Below, piece by piece: positions 7,780-16,148 of a stretch of 64,000 nt of DNA (the first letter of the stretch is position 1; each line of letters starts with the position of its first letter). This DNA comes from DASUAS01 sp963841415 (lineage in GTDB: Bacteria; Actinomycetota; Acidimicrobiia; IMCC26256; DASPTH01). The stretch covers positions 150,741-214,740 of the forward strand of contig CAWJCN010000005.1 in NCBI GenBank assembly GCA_963841415.1, read 5' to 3'. The notes under the pieces are model-generated. The model had not been told where the DNA came from. It worked only from the letters and a program-made list of their open reading frames with translations, and ran no database searches. Made by a program: the position numbers and the translations under genes.

Positions 7780-10059
7780 CTACTGGCCGGCGCGGCCGGC
7801 TGCCCGGATCGCCTCGACCAGGTGTTGGGGGTCGTAGGGGGCGGCCGGCCCGGGCCGGTAGGTGACCGCGGCCAGCCGGCCCGAGTACGGGAACGCGCCG
7901 TGCTGCTCGTGCACGCTCCACGCCACAGGAGAGCGGCGATCGATGCCCACGTCGATGCCCTGGAACGGGGCGAACCCGAGCAGCATCTGCGCACCCGGCA
8001 TGGCGGCAACCACCGTTGCGTCGACCGCGAGCTCGAAGTCCCACGTGAAGCGCTCACCGGCGACGGCGCGGAGGCTCACCATGCGCGGCCCGGCGGCGAG
8101 GCGCCCGCCGTCGAGCCCGAACATCTCGCCGTAGTGGTTGTACGCGAAGTGCAACTCGCCGTGCTCCACGTAGAGCACGTAGCCACCTCCCTGGTCGCCG
8201 TGCGCGACGAGGACCCCCTCGTCGTCCGCGCCGTGGTCGAGCTCGACGTCGACGGTGAAGTCCCGGAACGCGATCAGCTGCTGCGACCGGTACCGCTCGA
8301 GGGTCGGGGTTCCCGGGAGGAGGCGCACCACCTGATGGAAGGCGGAGTCGTCGGGCCGCCGGAGCAGCTGGAGCAGGCCGGTCCCGTCGTCGAGGGGGAA
8401 GACCTGGTTGTCACGCGCCGCCGACTCCCACCGGTCGGCGAGCTCACGCACCATGTCGGGGCGCTCGGCAGCCAGGTCGACCACCTCGGTCGGGTCGGAG
8501 GTGATGTCGTACAGCTCCCACTCGGCGTCGTCGTACGGCGCGCCCCGCTGGTGGAGGGCCACGAGCTTCCACCCCTCGCGGTAGAAGCTGCGGTTCCCGA
8601 AGCACTCGGAGTACTGCTCGGGGTGCGTGCTGTCGGACGCGCGCCGCACGACGGCGGCGGCGAAGCTGGCGCCGTCGCGGTCGTCCCGGGCGGGGAGGCC
8701 GACCAGGTCGAGGAGCGTGGGGTACAGGTCGGTCACGTACTGGTATTGGTGGCGGAACGTGCCGCGGTCGGACGCGGGGATCCCCGCCGGCCACGACACG
8801 ACCAGCGGGACGCGCACGCCGCCCGCGTGGGTCGTCGACTTGTAGAGACGGAACGGGGTGTTCGACGCCATCCCCCACCCGCGCGGATAGTGCACGAGGG
8901 TCTGCGGCCCGCCGATCAACTCGGGATCACGCTCGACGTCGAGGTTCCACCCGGTCATCCCCCCGAACCCACCGAACCGCTTGAAGTAGCTGCGGGAGCC
9001 GGTCGGGCCGCCCTCCTCGGTGGCGCCGTTGTCGGAGGTGAACACGACGACGGTGTTCTCGAGGTCGCCGAGCGCGTCGACGACGTCGAGCAACCGGGCC
9101 AGGTTCTGGTCCACGTTGTCGACCATCGCCGCGTACACCTCCATGTACCGGGCGAACAGGGCGCAGTCCTCGGCCGTGTGCTCCGACCACGCCGCCACCT
9201 CGTGGCCGACCTCGTGGTTCCGGGGCGGGAGCGCGGTCCCGGACGGGAACAGTCCCAGCGCGAGCTGCCGGGCGAAGCGCGTCTCGCGCACCGCGTCCCA
9301 GCCGGCCTCGTAGCGGCCGCGGTGACGGGCGAGGTCGGCGGCCTTCGCGTGCAGCGGACCGTGCACCGCGCCGTGCGCGAGGTAGAGGAAGAACGGGCGC
9401 GCTGCGTCATGCGCGCGCAGCTCCTTCAGGTACCTGATCGCCTGGTCGGTGATGTCGTCGGTGAAGTAGTAGCCCTCGGGGTACTCATCGATGTCGACCG
9501 GCGAGTTGTCGCGGACCAGGTAGTGCGGCTGGTGGAGGTTGGTCCAGCCCTCGAGCACCCCGTAGTAGCGCTCGAACCCGCGTTGGAGGGGCCACGAGTC
9601 GCGCGGCGCGGCACCGTGCATGGCGCTGTCGCGGGTCAGGTGCCACTTGCCGACTGCGTAGGTCGCGTAGCCCGCGGCGCGCAACGCTTCGGGCAGCGTC
9701 TCGACCGACGGGTCGATCTCCATGGTCCAGCCGGGGAACCCGGGATCGAAGTTCGCGACCGCGGCGAACCCCGCCCGGTGCGGGTTCATCCCGGTCTGGA
9801 TCGCGGCCCGGGCCGGCGAGCACAGCGGCGCGGTGTGGTAGTTGGTGAACCGGATGCCGTCGGCCGCGAGCCGGTCCAGCGTCGGCGTCGGGATCTCGGA
9901 TCCGTAGGGCCCGATGTCGCTGAACCCCATGTCGTCGAGCAGGACGAGCACGACGTTGGGGCTGCCCTCCGGGGGACGGACGGGCGACGGCCACCACGGC
10001 GTCGACTCGCCCACGGTGCGACCGACCACACCACCGAAGCGCCGGTCACCGTTCGTCAT
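7780..10059 (-). CDS. Arylsulfatase, Cys-type formylglycine sulfatase (paralogue 1)
   Basis: Hydrolyses a sulfate ester with a formylglycine made from Cys80 in the sulfatase signature CSPAR (PLCSPARAAIQTG). Metal-binding Asp42-Asp43 (LLDDMGFSD) and the later FTSDNG motif complete the active site. The 759 residues include a long C-terminal beta-rich extension, as in the large actinobacterial arylsulfatases. ATG 10059 is preceded by an AGGAGAT site. No signal peptide is seen, so the enzyme should be cytoplasmic, acting after uptake of the sulfated compound. The divergent sulfatase at 16149 has exactly the same length. The maturase (FGE) is not in the window. Confidence 0.92.
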   Translation of the reverse strand: MTNGDRRFGGVVGRTVGESTPWWPSPVRPPEGSPNVVLVLLDDMGFSDIGPYGSEIPTPTLDRLAADGIRFTNYHTAPLCSPARAAIQTGMNPHRAGFAAVANFDPGFPGWTMEIDPSVETLPEALRAAGYATYAVGKWHLTRDSAMHGAAPRDSWPLQRGFERYYGVLEGWTNLHQPHYLVRDNSPVDIDEYPEGYYFTDDITDQAIRYLKELRAHDAARPFFLYLAHGAVHGPLHAKAADLARHRGRYEAGWDAVRETRFARQLALGLFPSGTALPPRNHEVGHEVAAWSEHTAEDCALFARYMEVYAAMVDNVDQNLARLLDVVDALGDLENTVVVFTSDNGATEEGGPTGSRSYFKRFGGFGGMTGWNLDVERDPELIGGPQTLVHYPRGWGMASNTPFRLYKSTTHAGGVRVPLVVSWPAGIPASDRGTFRHQYQYVTDLYPTLLDLVGLPARDDRDGASFAAAVVRRASDSTHPEQYSECFGNRSFYREGWKLVALHQRGAPYDDAEWELYDITSDPTEVVDLAAERPDMVRELADRWESAARDNQVFPLDDGTGLLQLLRRPDDSAFHQVVRLLPGTPTLERYRSQQLIAFRDFTVDVELDHGADDEGVLVAHGDQGGGYVLYVEHGELHFAYNHYGEMFGLDGGRLAAGPRMVSLRAVAGERFTWDFELAVDATVVAAMPGAQMLLGFAPFQGIDVGIDRRSPVAWSVHEQHGAFPYSGRLAAVTYRPGPAAPYDPQHLVEAIRAAGRAGQ

Positions 10060-10187
10060 GCTGGGAGATCTCCTGGTGGCGCCGACGCGCCCCGACGCGC
10101 GGACCCCGGTGACGCTACGGCGGCGCGTGGTGACGGTCGGGAACCGGTGCCGCTGAGCGGGACGCCCGCGCGCCGCGCTCGGCACGA

Positions 10188-10991
10188 TCAGGTCCGCTGG
10201 AAGCGCTCGTTCCAGATCGCGGTCGCGGTGTTGCGGACGAGCGGCGCCACCGCGTGGAGGTCGATGCGCGTCACCGGTCCGGTGACCGACACCGCGGCGA
10301 TGGCGCGTCCGCTCCCGCGGACGGGCGCGGCGACGCACGCCAACCCTTCGTAGGACTCCTGGTGGTCGAAGGCCAGCCCGGTCTCGGCGATGCGCTCGAG
10401 CTCGATCTCGAGGTCGCGCGCCGTGGTGAGGGTGCGCGACGTACGCGCGTGGAGCTCCTGGGCGAGGACCCCGGCCGCGGCGTCGTCGTCGAACGCGAGC
10501 ATCGCCTTGCCCAACGCGGTGCAGTACGCGGGCTGACGTCCCCCCTGGCGGGTGGGGAGGCGCAACCCCTTCGTCGGGATCCGCTCGAGGTACACGACGT
10601 CCGAGCCGTCGAGGATCGCCATCTGCACCGCGAGCCCGGTGGCCACCGACAGCGCGTGCAGGTGCGGGTACGCGAGGTCGGAGAGCCGGCTGCGACGCGA
10701 GGCCAGCCCGCCGATCTCGAACAGGCGCATCCCGATCCGGTAGCCGGAGACCTCGCGCTCGATCCAGCCGATGGCGACGAGCTGGTCGACCATCCGGTGC
10801 ACGGTCGACTTGGGGAGCCCGGTCCGCTCGGTCAGCTCGTGCAACGTGAGCGCGACGTCGGCGCGGTCGAAGGCGCCGATGATGCAGTCGACCCGGCCCA
10901 GCACCGAGCGGCGCGGCTCGTCGTCGAGGCCGGCGGACGGATCGAGCTCACCGCCCTCGAGCTGCGCGTCGAGCTGTGGTTGGCCCACCAT
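10188..10991 (-). CDS. IclR-family transcriptional regulator
   Basis: Regulator of 267 residues with an N-terminal winged helix (LTLHELTERTGLPKSTVHRM) and a C-terminal effector-binding domain with the family's GR-x-PAYCTALGKAMLAF stretch. ATG 10991 has an excellent GGGGGAGGAG site. IclR proteins commonly control aromatic and steroid catabolic operons in response to a pathway intermediate. Here it sits in the middle of the meta-cleavage genes, between the aldolase and the sulfatase, and is the obvious candidate controller of both. The operator cannot be identified by eye. Confidence 0.9.
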   Translation of the reverse strand: MVGQPQLDAQLEGGELDPSAGLDDEPRRSVLGRVDCIIGAFDRADVALTLHELTERTGLPKSTVHRMVDQLVAIGWIEREVSGYRIGMRLFEIGGLASRRSRLSDLAYPHLHALSVATGLAVQMAILDGSDVVYLERIPTKGLRLPTRQGGRQPAYCTALGKAMLAFDDDAAAGVLAQELHARTSRTLTTARDLEIELERIAETGLAFDHQESYEGLACVAAPVRGSGRAIAAVSVTGPVTRIDLHAVAPLVRNTATAIWNERFQRT

Positions 10992-11099
10992 GCTCCTCCC
11001 CCCGGGCGCCGAACGAGGATCGACGGTACCACGGCCCTCGGAGAGCGCCGTGGCGGTGGCGGACGTGCGATGGCGCAGATGCACCGGTGCCATACGGGC

Positions 11100-12146
11100 T
11101 CAGCCCGCCGTCGCGCCGAGCGCCTGCTCGGCGGCCAGCTCCACCGCGATGTCGATGATCTGGTCCTCCTGCCCGCCGACCAGACGCCGCTCGCCGCAGC
11201 GCAGGAGGATCTCCGCGCCCGAGACCCCGTAGCGCTCGGCCGCCCGGTACGCGTGGCGCAGGAAGCTCGAGTACACGCCGGCGTACCCCATGATGAGGCT
11301 CATGCGGTCGAGCACGCACTCGCCGTCCATCACCGGGCGAACGACCTCTTCGGCGACGTCGAAGATCACCAGCGGATCGATGCCCGAGCGGATTCCGAGC
11401 CGGTCGAGCACCGCCGCCAGCGCCTCGGTCGGGGTGTTGCCCGATCCCGCGCCGAACGAACGGGTGCAGCCATCCACCTGGACCGCTCCGGCGCGGATGG
11501 CCAGCACGGTGTTCGCCACCCCGAGTGAAAGGTTCTGGTGTCCGTGGAACCCGACGTGCGCGTCAACGCCCAACTCGGCGACGAGCGCCGACACGCGGTC
11601 GCCGACCTCGTCGAGGATCAGGGCACCGGCGGAGTCGACGACGTAGACGCACTGGCTTCCGGCCTCGGCCATGACCCGCGCCTGGGCGGCGAGGACCTCG
11701 GGCGGCTGGCTGTGGCTCATCATCAGGAACCCGACCGTCTCGAGGCCGAGCTCCCGGGCGATGGCGAAGTGCTGCCGCGCGATGTCGGCCTCGGTGCAGT
11801 GCGTCGCGATCCGGACCACCGAGACTCCGATGTCGCGGCACGCCCGGATGTCGTCCATCGTCCCGACGCCGGGCAGCATCAAGGCCGCGATGCGCGAGCG
11901 GCCGCCGGCGGCCTCCACCGCGCTCTGCATGAGCACGCGCTCGTCGACCGCGGAGAACCCGTAGTTGTAGGACGAGCCCGACAACCCGTCGCCGTGGCTG
12001 ACCTCGATGACCGGGACTCCGGCTCGGGCCAGCCCGTCGACCACCTGGCGCACGTCCTCGGCGGTGAAGCGGTGCTCCTTGGCGTGCGAGCCGTCTCGCA
12101 ACGACGAGTCGGTGACCCGCACGTCCAGCGCGTCGGAATAGGGCAT
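11100..12146 (-). CDS. dmpG: 4-hydroxy-2-oxovalerate aldolase (HsaF/DmpG type)
   Basis: Splits 4-hydroxy-2-oxoacids, the last carbon-carbon cleavage of the meta pathway, giving pyruvate and an aldehyde that is channelled to the acylating dehydrogenase encoded just upstream. The 348 residues match the family length. Seen directly: the N-terminal SSLRDGSHAKEH with Arg/Asp/His of the active site, the EVSHGDGLSGSSYNYGF loop, and the metal-binding HGH in VGFHGHQNLSLGVAN. The stop of the dehydrogenase gene (12148) is one base from this ATG (12146), so the two subunits are almost certainly co-translated and form the usual heterotetramer. Confidence 0.93.
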   Translation of the reverse strand: MPYSDALDVRVTDSSLRDGSHAKEHRFTAEDVRQVVDGLARAGVPVIEVSHGDGLSGSSYNYGFSAVDERVLMQSAVEAAGGRSRIAALMLPGVGTMDDIRACRDIGVSVVRIATHCTEADIARQHFAIARELGLETVGFLMMSHSQPPEVLAAQARVMAEAGSQCVYVVDSAGALILDEVGDRVSALVAELGVDAHVGFHGHQNLSLGVANTVLAIRAGAVQVDGCTRSFGAGSGNTPTEALAAVLDRLGIRSGIDPLVIFDVAEEVVRPVMDGECVLDRMSLIMGYAGVYSSFLRHAYRAAERYGVSGAEILLRCGERRLVGGQEDQIIDIAVELAAEQALGATAG

Positions 12147-12147
12147 C

Positions 12148-13050
12148 TCACCGCTCCTGGGGGATGAGCGCCCGGGCGATCTCGTCGCCCACGCGCGCCG
12201 CGGCCGCCGTCATGATGTCGAGGTTGCCGGAGTAGGCCGGGAGGAAGTCGCCGGCGCCCTCCACCTCGACGAAGATGGCGACCCGCCCTCGCCCATCCCG
12301 CGTCACCTCCCGCTCGAATTGGGGCTGCTGGAGGAGTCGGTAGCCGGGGACGTACTCCTGCACTTCGGCCACGATCGCGTCGATCGACGCCGTCACGGCG
12401 CCGGCGTCGGCGTCGGGCTCGAGCGAGCAGAAGATGGTGTCGCGCATCGTCAGGGGCGGCTCGGCCGGATTGAGGATGATGATCGCCTTGCCGCGCTCGG
12501 CACCCCCGAGCACCTCGACCGCGGAGGCGGTCGTCCGGGTGAACTCGTCGATGTTGCTCCGGGTCCCGGGCCCCGCGGAGCGCGACGCGACCGTGGCCAC
12601 GATCTCCGCGTACGCGACTCGGGTCACCCGGGACACCGCGTGGACCATCGGGATGGTCGCCTGACCGCCGCATGTCACCAGGTTGACATTGGGTTCGCCG
12701 AGGTGGCGCTCGAGGTTCACGGGTGGGATCACGTACGGCCCCCGCGCCGCCGGTGTGAGGTCGACGGCGCGGATCCCCGCGTCCTCGTAGCGGGGCGCGT
12801 TGCCCCGGTGCACGTGCGCCGACGTCGCTTCGAACACGATCTCAGGGAGCTCCGGCCTCGACAGCAGCCAGTCCACCCCGTCGGCCGACGCTTCCAGGCC
12901 GAGGTCCCGTGCGCGGCGCAACCCCTCGCTCTCGGGGTCGATCCCCACGACGTAGCGCAGCTCGAGCGCGTCGGACCGCAGCAACTTGTACACGAGATCG
13001 GTGCCGATGTTCCCGGTCCCCACGACGGCAGCAGTCGGGCGCGCGCTCAC
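12148..13050 (-). CDS. dmpF: Acetaldehyde dehydrogenase, acylating (HsaG/DmpF type)
   Basis: NAD- and CoA-dependent dehydrogenase turning acetaldehyde or propanal from the aldolase into acyl-CoA. The nucleotide-binding motif VVGTGNIGTDL is at residues 9-19 and the catalytic Cys is in NLVTCGGQATIPMV. Length 300 fits the family. GTG 13050 is preferred: a GAGG site lies nine bases upstream and the protein then starts four residues before the Rossmann strand. A GTG at 13086 would add 12 basic residues of no obvious value. Immediately followed by its partner aldolase. Confidence 0.92.
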   Translation of the reverse strand: MSARPTAAVVGTGNIGTDLVYKLLRSDALELRYVVGIDPESEGLRRARDLGLEASADGVDWLLSRPELPEIVFEATSAHVHRGNAPRYEDAGIRAVDLTPAARGPYVIPPVNLERHLGEPNVNLVTCGGQATIPMVHAVSRVTRVAYAEIVATVASRSAGPGTRSNIDEFTRTTASAVEVLGGAERGKAIIILNPAEPPLTMRDTIFCSLEPDADAGAVTASIDAIVAEVQEYVPGYRLLQQPQFEREVTRDGRGRVAIFVEVEGAGDFLPAYSGNLDIMTAAAARVGDEIARALIPQER

Positions 13051-13108
13051 GGCGTCGATCCTCGCCAGCGGACGCGCCCGACGCACCTCACCGTGCCGGA
13101 GAGCGGGA

Positions 13109-13921
13109 TCACGCGTCGGTGAAGGACGCGCGCACCGAGCCGAGCCCGCTGATGTCGGCGTCGTAGGTGAGTCCCGCCCGGACGGGGACGAGCGGCCCGA
13201 GGCTTCCCGACAGCACGAGCTCGCCAGACCGGAGCGGCTCGCCGCGCGTGGCGACCGCGTTGGCGAGCCACACCACCGCGTTCAGCGGATGCCCGAGGCA
13301 CGCCGCGCCGGTGCCGGCGCTCACCACCTCCCCGTCGACGGTGAGGGCCATCTCGCTCGCCCGGAGGTCGTCGACGTCCCGGAGCGAGCGCGGCGATCCG
13401 CCGGTGACGAACACGCCCGACGAGGCGTTGTCGGCCACGGTGTCGAAGATCGAGATGTCCCAGTCGGCGATCCGGCTGTCGACCACCTCGATGGCGGGGA
13501 CGACGAAGTCGATCGCTCGCAGCAGCTCGGTTGGGGTCACGTCGCCCTCCGGCAGGTCGGCTCGCAACACGAACGCCACCTCGGCCTCGACGCGGGGCTG
13601 CAGGAGGTCGCCGAAGGGGATGGGCTCGGAGTCGCCGTACGCCATGTCGGCGAACAGCACCCCGAAGTCGGGGGTGTCCACGTGCATCTGCTGCTGCACC
13701 GCCTGCGAGGTGAGGCCGATCTTGCGGCCCACCCGACGACGCCCGACCGACCCGCGCGCGTGCACGAGCTTCTGGACCTCGTAGCCGTCGTCGAGACCCC
13801 CGTCGGGGAGGAGCTCCCGCACCGGCGGGCACGGAACCTTCCGGCGGGCCGCGTCGAGCAGGCGCGCCGCCGCGGCTTCGTGAGCCGAGCGGCGATCGGC
13901 GTCGACGACCGACTGCGCCAC
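13109..13921 (-). CDS. 2-oxo-4-pentenoate-type hydratase (HsaE/BphH type)
   Basis: Adds water to the 2-hydroxydienoate released by the meta-cleavage hydrolase, giving the 4-hydroxy-2-oxoacid used by the aldolase. The 270-residue protein has the family's GRKIGLTSQAVQQQMHVD-type loop, the PRVEAEVAFVL strand with metal-binding Glu residues, and the C-terminal GLGSVRASF. GTG start at 13921, seven bases after the stop of the hydrolase reading frame. It belongs to the fumarylacetoacetase/hydratase superfamily, in which decarboxylases of the oxalocrotonate branch look similar; the surrounding gene order favours the hydratase. Confidence 0.9.
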   Translation of the reverse strand: MAQSVVDADRRSAHEAAAARLLDAARRKVPCPPVRELLPDGGLDDGYEVQKLVHARGSVGRRRVGRKIGLTSQAVQQQMHVDTPDFGVLFADMAYGDSEPIPFGDLLQPRVEAEVAFVLRADLPEGDVTPTELLRAIDFVVPAIEVVDSRIADWDISIFDTVADNASSGVFVTGGSPRSLRDVDDLRASEMALTVDGEVVSAGTGAACLGHPLNAVVWLANAVATRGEPLRSGELVLSGSLGPLVPVRAGLTYDADISGLGSVRASFTDA

Positions 13922-13928
13922 GACCGAG

Positions 13929-14793
13929 CTACCCGTGGTCGCGCAGGAGGTACGAGAGGACCACGCTCTCGAACTCGTCCTTGCGCTCGATCATCGCCCA
14001 GTGGCCGCAGTCGAAGAAGACGTGGAGCTCGCACTTCGGGATGAGCCGCAGCGGCGCGATGGCGCCGTCGAGCGGCGTGACCCGGTCGTCGCGACCCCAC
14101 GTCAGCAACGTCGGTGCCTCGATCTTGCTCAGCATCGCCAGCGTCTCGGGGTTGTCGACGGTCAGGGCGCGGAACGCGTTCAGCAGACCGCGGTTGTAGA
14201 TCGTGCGGATGGATTCGAGCGCGGCGGGGTCGGTGGCCGCGCGCCAGCGGGTGTCCACGAAGTCGTCGGTGAGCACCGCGGGATCGAACACCATGGAGCG
14301 CATCCACTGGACCAGCCGGTCGCGCGTCGGCTCCTCCACGAACTCCACCAGCCGGACGATTCCCTCCGGCGGTGACGCGCTCGAAGAACGGCACACCGAC
14401 GCCCCCGAGGGTGACGAGACGACTGACCCGCTCGGGGTCCGTCGCCGCCAACCGGGCCACCACGCCGCCACCCAACGAGTTGCCCACCATGGCCGACCGC
14501 TCGATGCCGAGGCCGTCGAGAAAGGCCAGCACCGCGCCCGGGGCGTGCAGCACCGGGGGTCCGTCGACCGCGTGGCTCGTCCCGAAGCCGGGCAGGTCGA
14601 GCACGAGCGTGCGGAAGTGCCGCGCGAACAACCCGAGGTTCCCGCCGAAATTGGCCCAGCCGCTCACGCCGGGACCGGAGCCGTGCACGAGCAACAGGGG
14701 CGGGCCGTCGCCCGCCTCGTGGTAGTGCAGGTCACCGTCGGGGGTGGCGAGCGTCCGGCTCGTGGCGTCGGCGGTGAGCTCGGTGGTCGTCAT
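13929..14793 (-). pseudogene. Meta-cleavage-product hydrolase (HsaD/BphD type), frameshifted
   Basis: Alpha/beta hydrolase that cleaves the C-C bond of the ring-opened product. The N-terminal half reads from ATG 14793 and holds the oxyanion HGSGPG segment and the nucleophile Ser in VGNSLGGGV. Around 14374-14385 the reading shifts by +1, after which EGIVRLVEFVEEPTRD, the acid Asp (GRDDRVTPLDG) and His (DCGHWA) follow in a second frame to the stop at 13929. The 865-bp span is one base over a multiple of three and would give about 287 residues once corrected, the normal length. All three catalytic residues survive, so an assembly indel is at least as likely as a real mutation. Confidence 0.85.
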
Positions 14794-14826
14794 CGCAGTC
14801 CTCCTCGCCGGCGAGCCCGCAGCGTC

Positions 14827-16005
14827 TCAGAAGGTGACCGCGGCCGGGCCCGACGGATCCTGGCCCATCAGCACCCCCGCCGCGTCGTCGTACACCGGAC
14901 CCGGGACGAACACCGCGTGGTTCATGCCCGCGTGCATCGCCCGCCAGTACCGCTGGACCGGCTTGTCGAGCCGGACCGCGTTGCCGCCGCAGCACGTGAA
15001 CGCGCGGTCGGCGGCGTCGACGGCCCGCCATGCGGAACGCACCTGGTCACGGCGGATCGCGACGCGGTCGGCCATCGTCACGTCGTACCCACCCGCGACC
15101 GCTTCGTACAGCTCGCCCACGTCGTAGAGGAGCTGGGTGCGCGCCCCGCGCAGGTCGGCCGCGGCCTCGCCGAGGGTCCGGCGCGTGTGCGGATCGCTCA
15201 CCTGCGCGGTCCCCACCGCGTTCACGCGACCGGCCTGGTACTCGAGCGCGTGCGCGAGCACGCCCTCCGCGATCCCGAGGAGACCCGCCGCGACCGAGCA
15301 CGGGAAGATCGTCGACCACGGCATGCGGTAGAGCGGTTGCGTGCGACCGGCCTCGACCGCGGCGCGACCGTCGATCACCTTGGTGGCGTCGATGGTGCGG
15401 TACGACGGCACGAACGCGCCGCGCACGATCACGTCCTTGCTGCCGGTGCCCTCGAGGCCCATGACCTTCCACGAGTCGGGGTCGATCTCGTAGTCGCTGC
15501 GCGGCAGCATGACGTGGAGCATGAACGGCAGGCCGTCGGCGCCTCCCTCATGGAGCACCAGCGCGCCGAGCACCACCCAGTCGCACAGGTCGGTCCCCGA
15601 GGAGAACGGCCAGCGGCCGTCCACCGTGTACCCGCCGTCGACGGGCGTGGCGGTGCCGCACGGCGCGTAGGGCGACGCCATCCAGGTGTCGGGATCCTCG
15701 CCCCACACCTCTTCCTGCAGCCGCGGGTCGTTGAAGGCGAGCTCCCACGGGTGGACGCCGACGACGCCGGCGACCCAGCCCGCCGACGGGCACGCGTGGC
15801 CGATCTCCATCACCGCGGACAGGAAGTCGCGGGGATCGGCTTCGTCGCCGCCGAAGTCGGCCGGTTGGAGCATCCGGACCACCCCGGTGTCCTTCAGGCG
15901 CTTGGCGACGTCGTCGGGGAGCCGGCCCAGCTCGTCGGCCGCCGCCGATCGATCGGCGAGCTCGGCGCTCGCCTCCTCGATCCTCTCGAACACGTCGTGA
16001 CCCAC
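14827..16005 (-). CDS. hsaA: Flavin-dependent phenol/steroid hydroxylase, HsaA-like acyl-CoA dehydrogenase fold
   Basis: Oxygenase component of a two-component monooxygenase that hydroxylates a phenolic ring to a catechol, drawing reduced flavin from a reductase partner. The 392 residues match HsaA length. Seen: QPADFGGDEADPRDFL at the substrate loop, WPFSSGTDLCDWVVLGA and MGLEGTGSKDV of the acyl-CoA-dehydrogenase-like fold, and CCGGNAVRLDKPVQRYWRAMHAGMNH near the C-terminus. GTG 16005 follows a GGAGGAG site. It is the first gene of the minus-strand catabolic run and diverges from sulfatase 2. No flavin reductase (HsaB) gene is in the window. Confidence 0.88.
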   Translation of the reverse strand: MGHDVFERIEEASAELADRSAAADELGRLPDDVAKRLKDTGVVRMLQPADFGGDEADPRDFLSAVMEIGHACPSAGWVAGVVGVHPWELAFNDPRLQEEVWGEDPDTWMASPYAPCGTATPVDGGYTVDGRWPFSSGTDLCDWVVLGALVLHEGGADGLPFMLHVMLPRSDYEIDPDSWKVMGLEGTGSKDVIVRGAFVPSYRTIDATKVIDGRAAVEAGRTQPLYRMPWSTIFPCSVAAGLLGIAEGVLAHALEYQAGRVNAVGTAQVSDPHTRRTLGEAAADLRGARTQLLYDVGELYEAVAGGYDVTMADRVAIRRDQVRSAWRAVDAADRAFTCCGGNAVRLDKPVQRYWRAMHAGMNHAVFVPGPVYDDAAGVLMGQDPSGPAAVTF

Positions 16006-16148
16006 GATGCCGCTCCTCCGCGCTGCGTCGCGCTGCGTCGGTCTCGTCCTCGACTGTACGGGTGGCGTGGACTCCCCCGCTCGTGGCTCTCTCACCCAGT
16101 GGAATCCCCCGCCTGCCGGCACCCCGGGGAACCGGCAGAATCGAGCTC

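Noticed and set aside
7435..10353. A 972-codon plus-strand reading frame
   Set aside because: Antisense to the sulfatase and SDR genes, both with complete catalytic motifs; its sequence is typical high-GC shadow.
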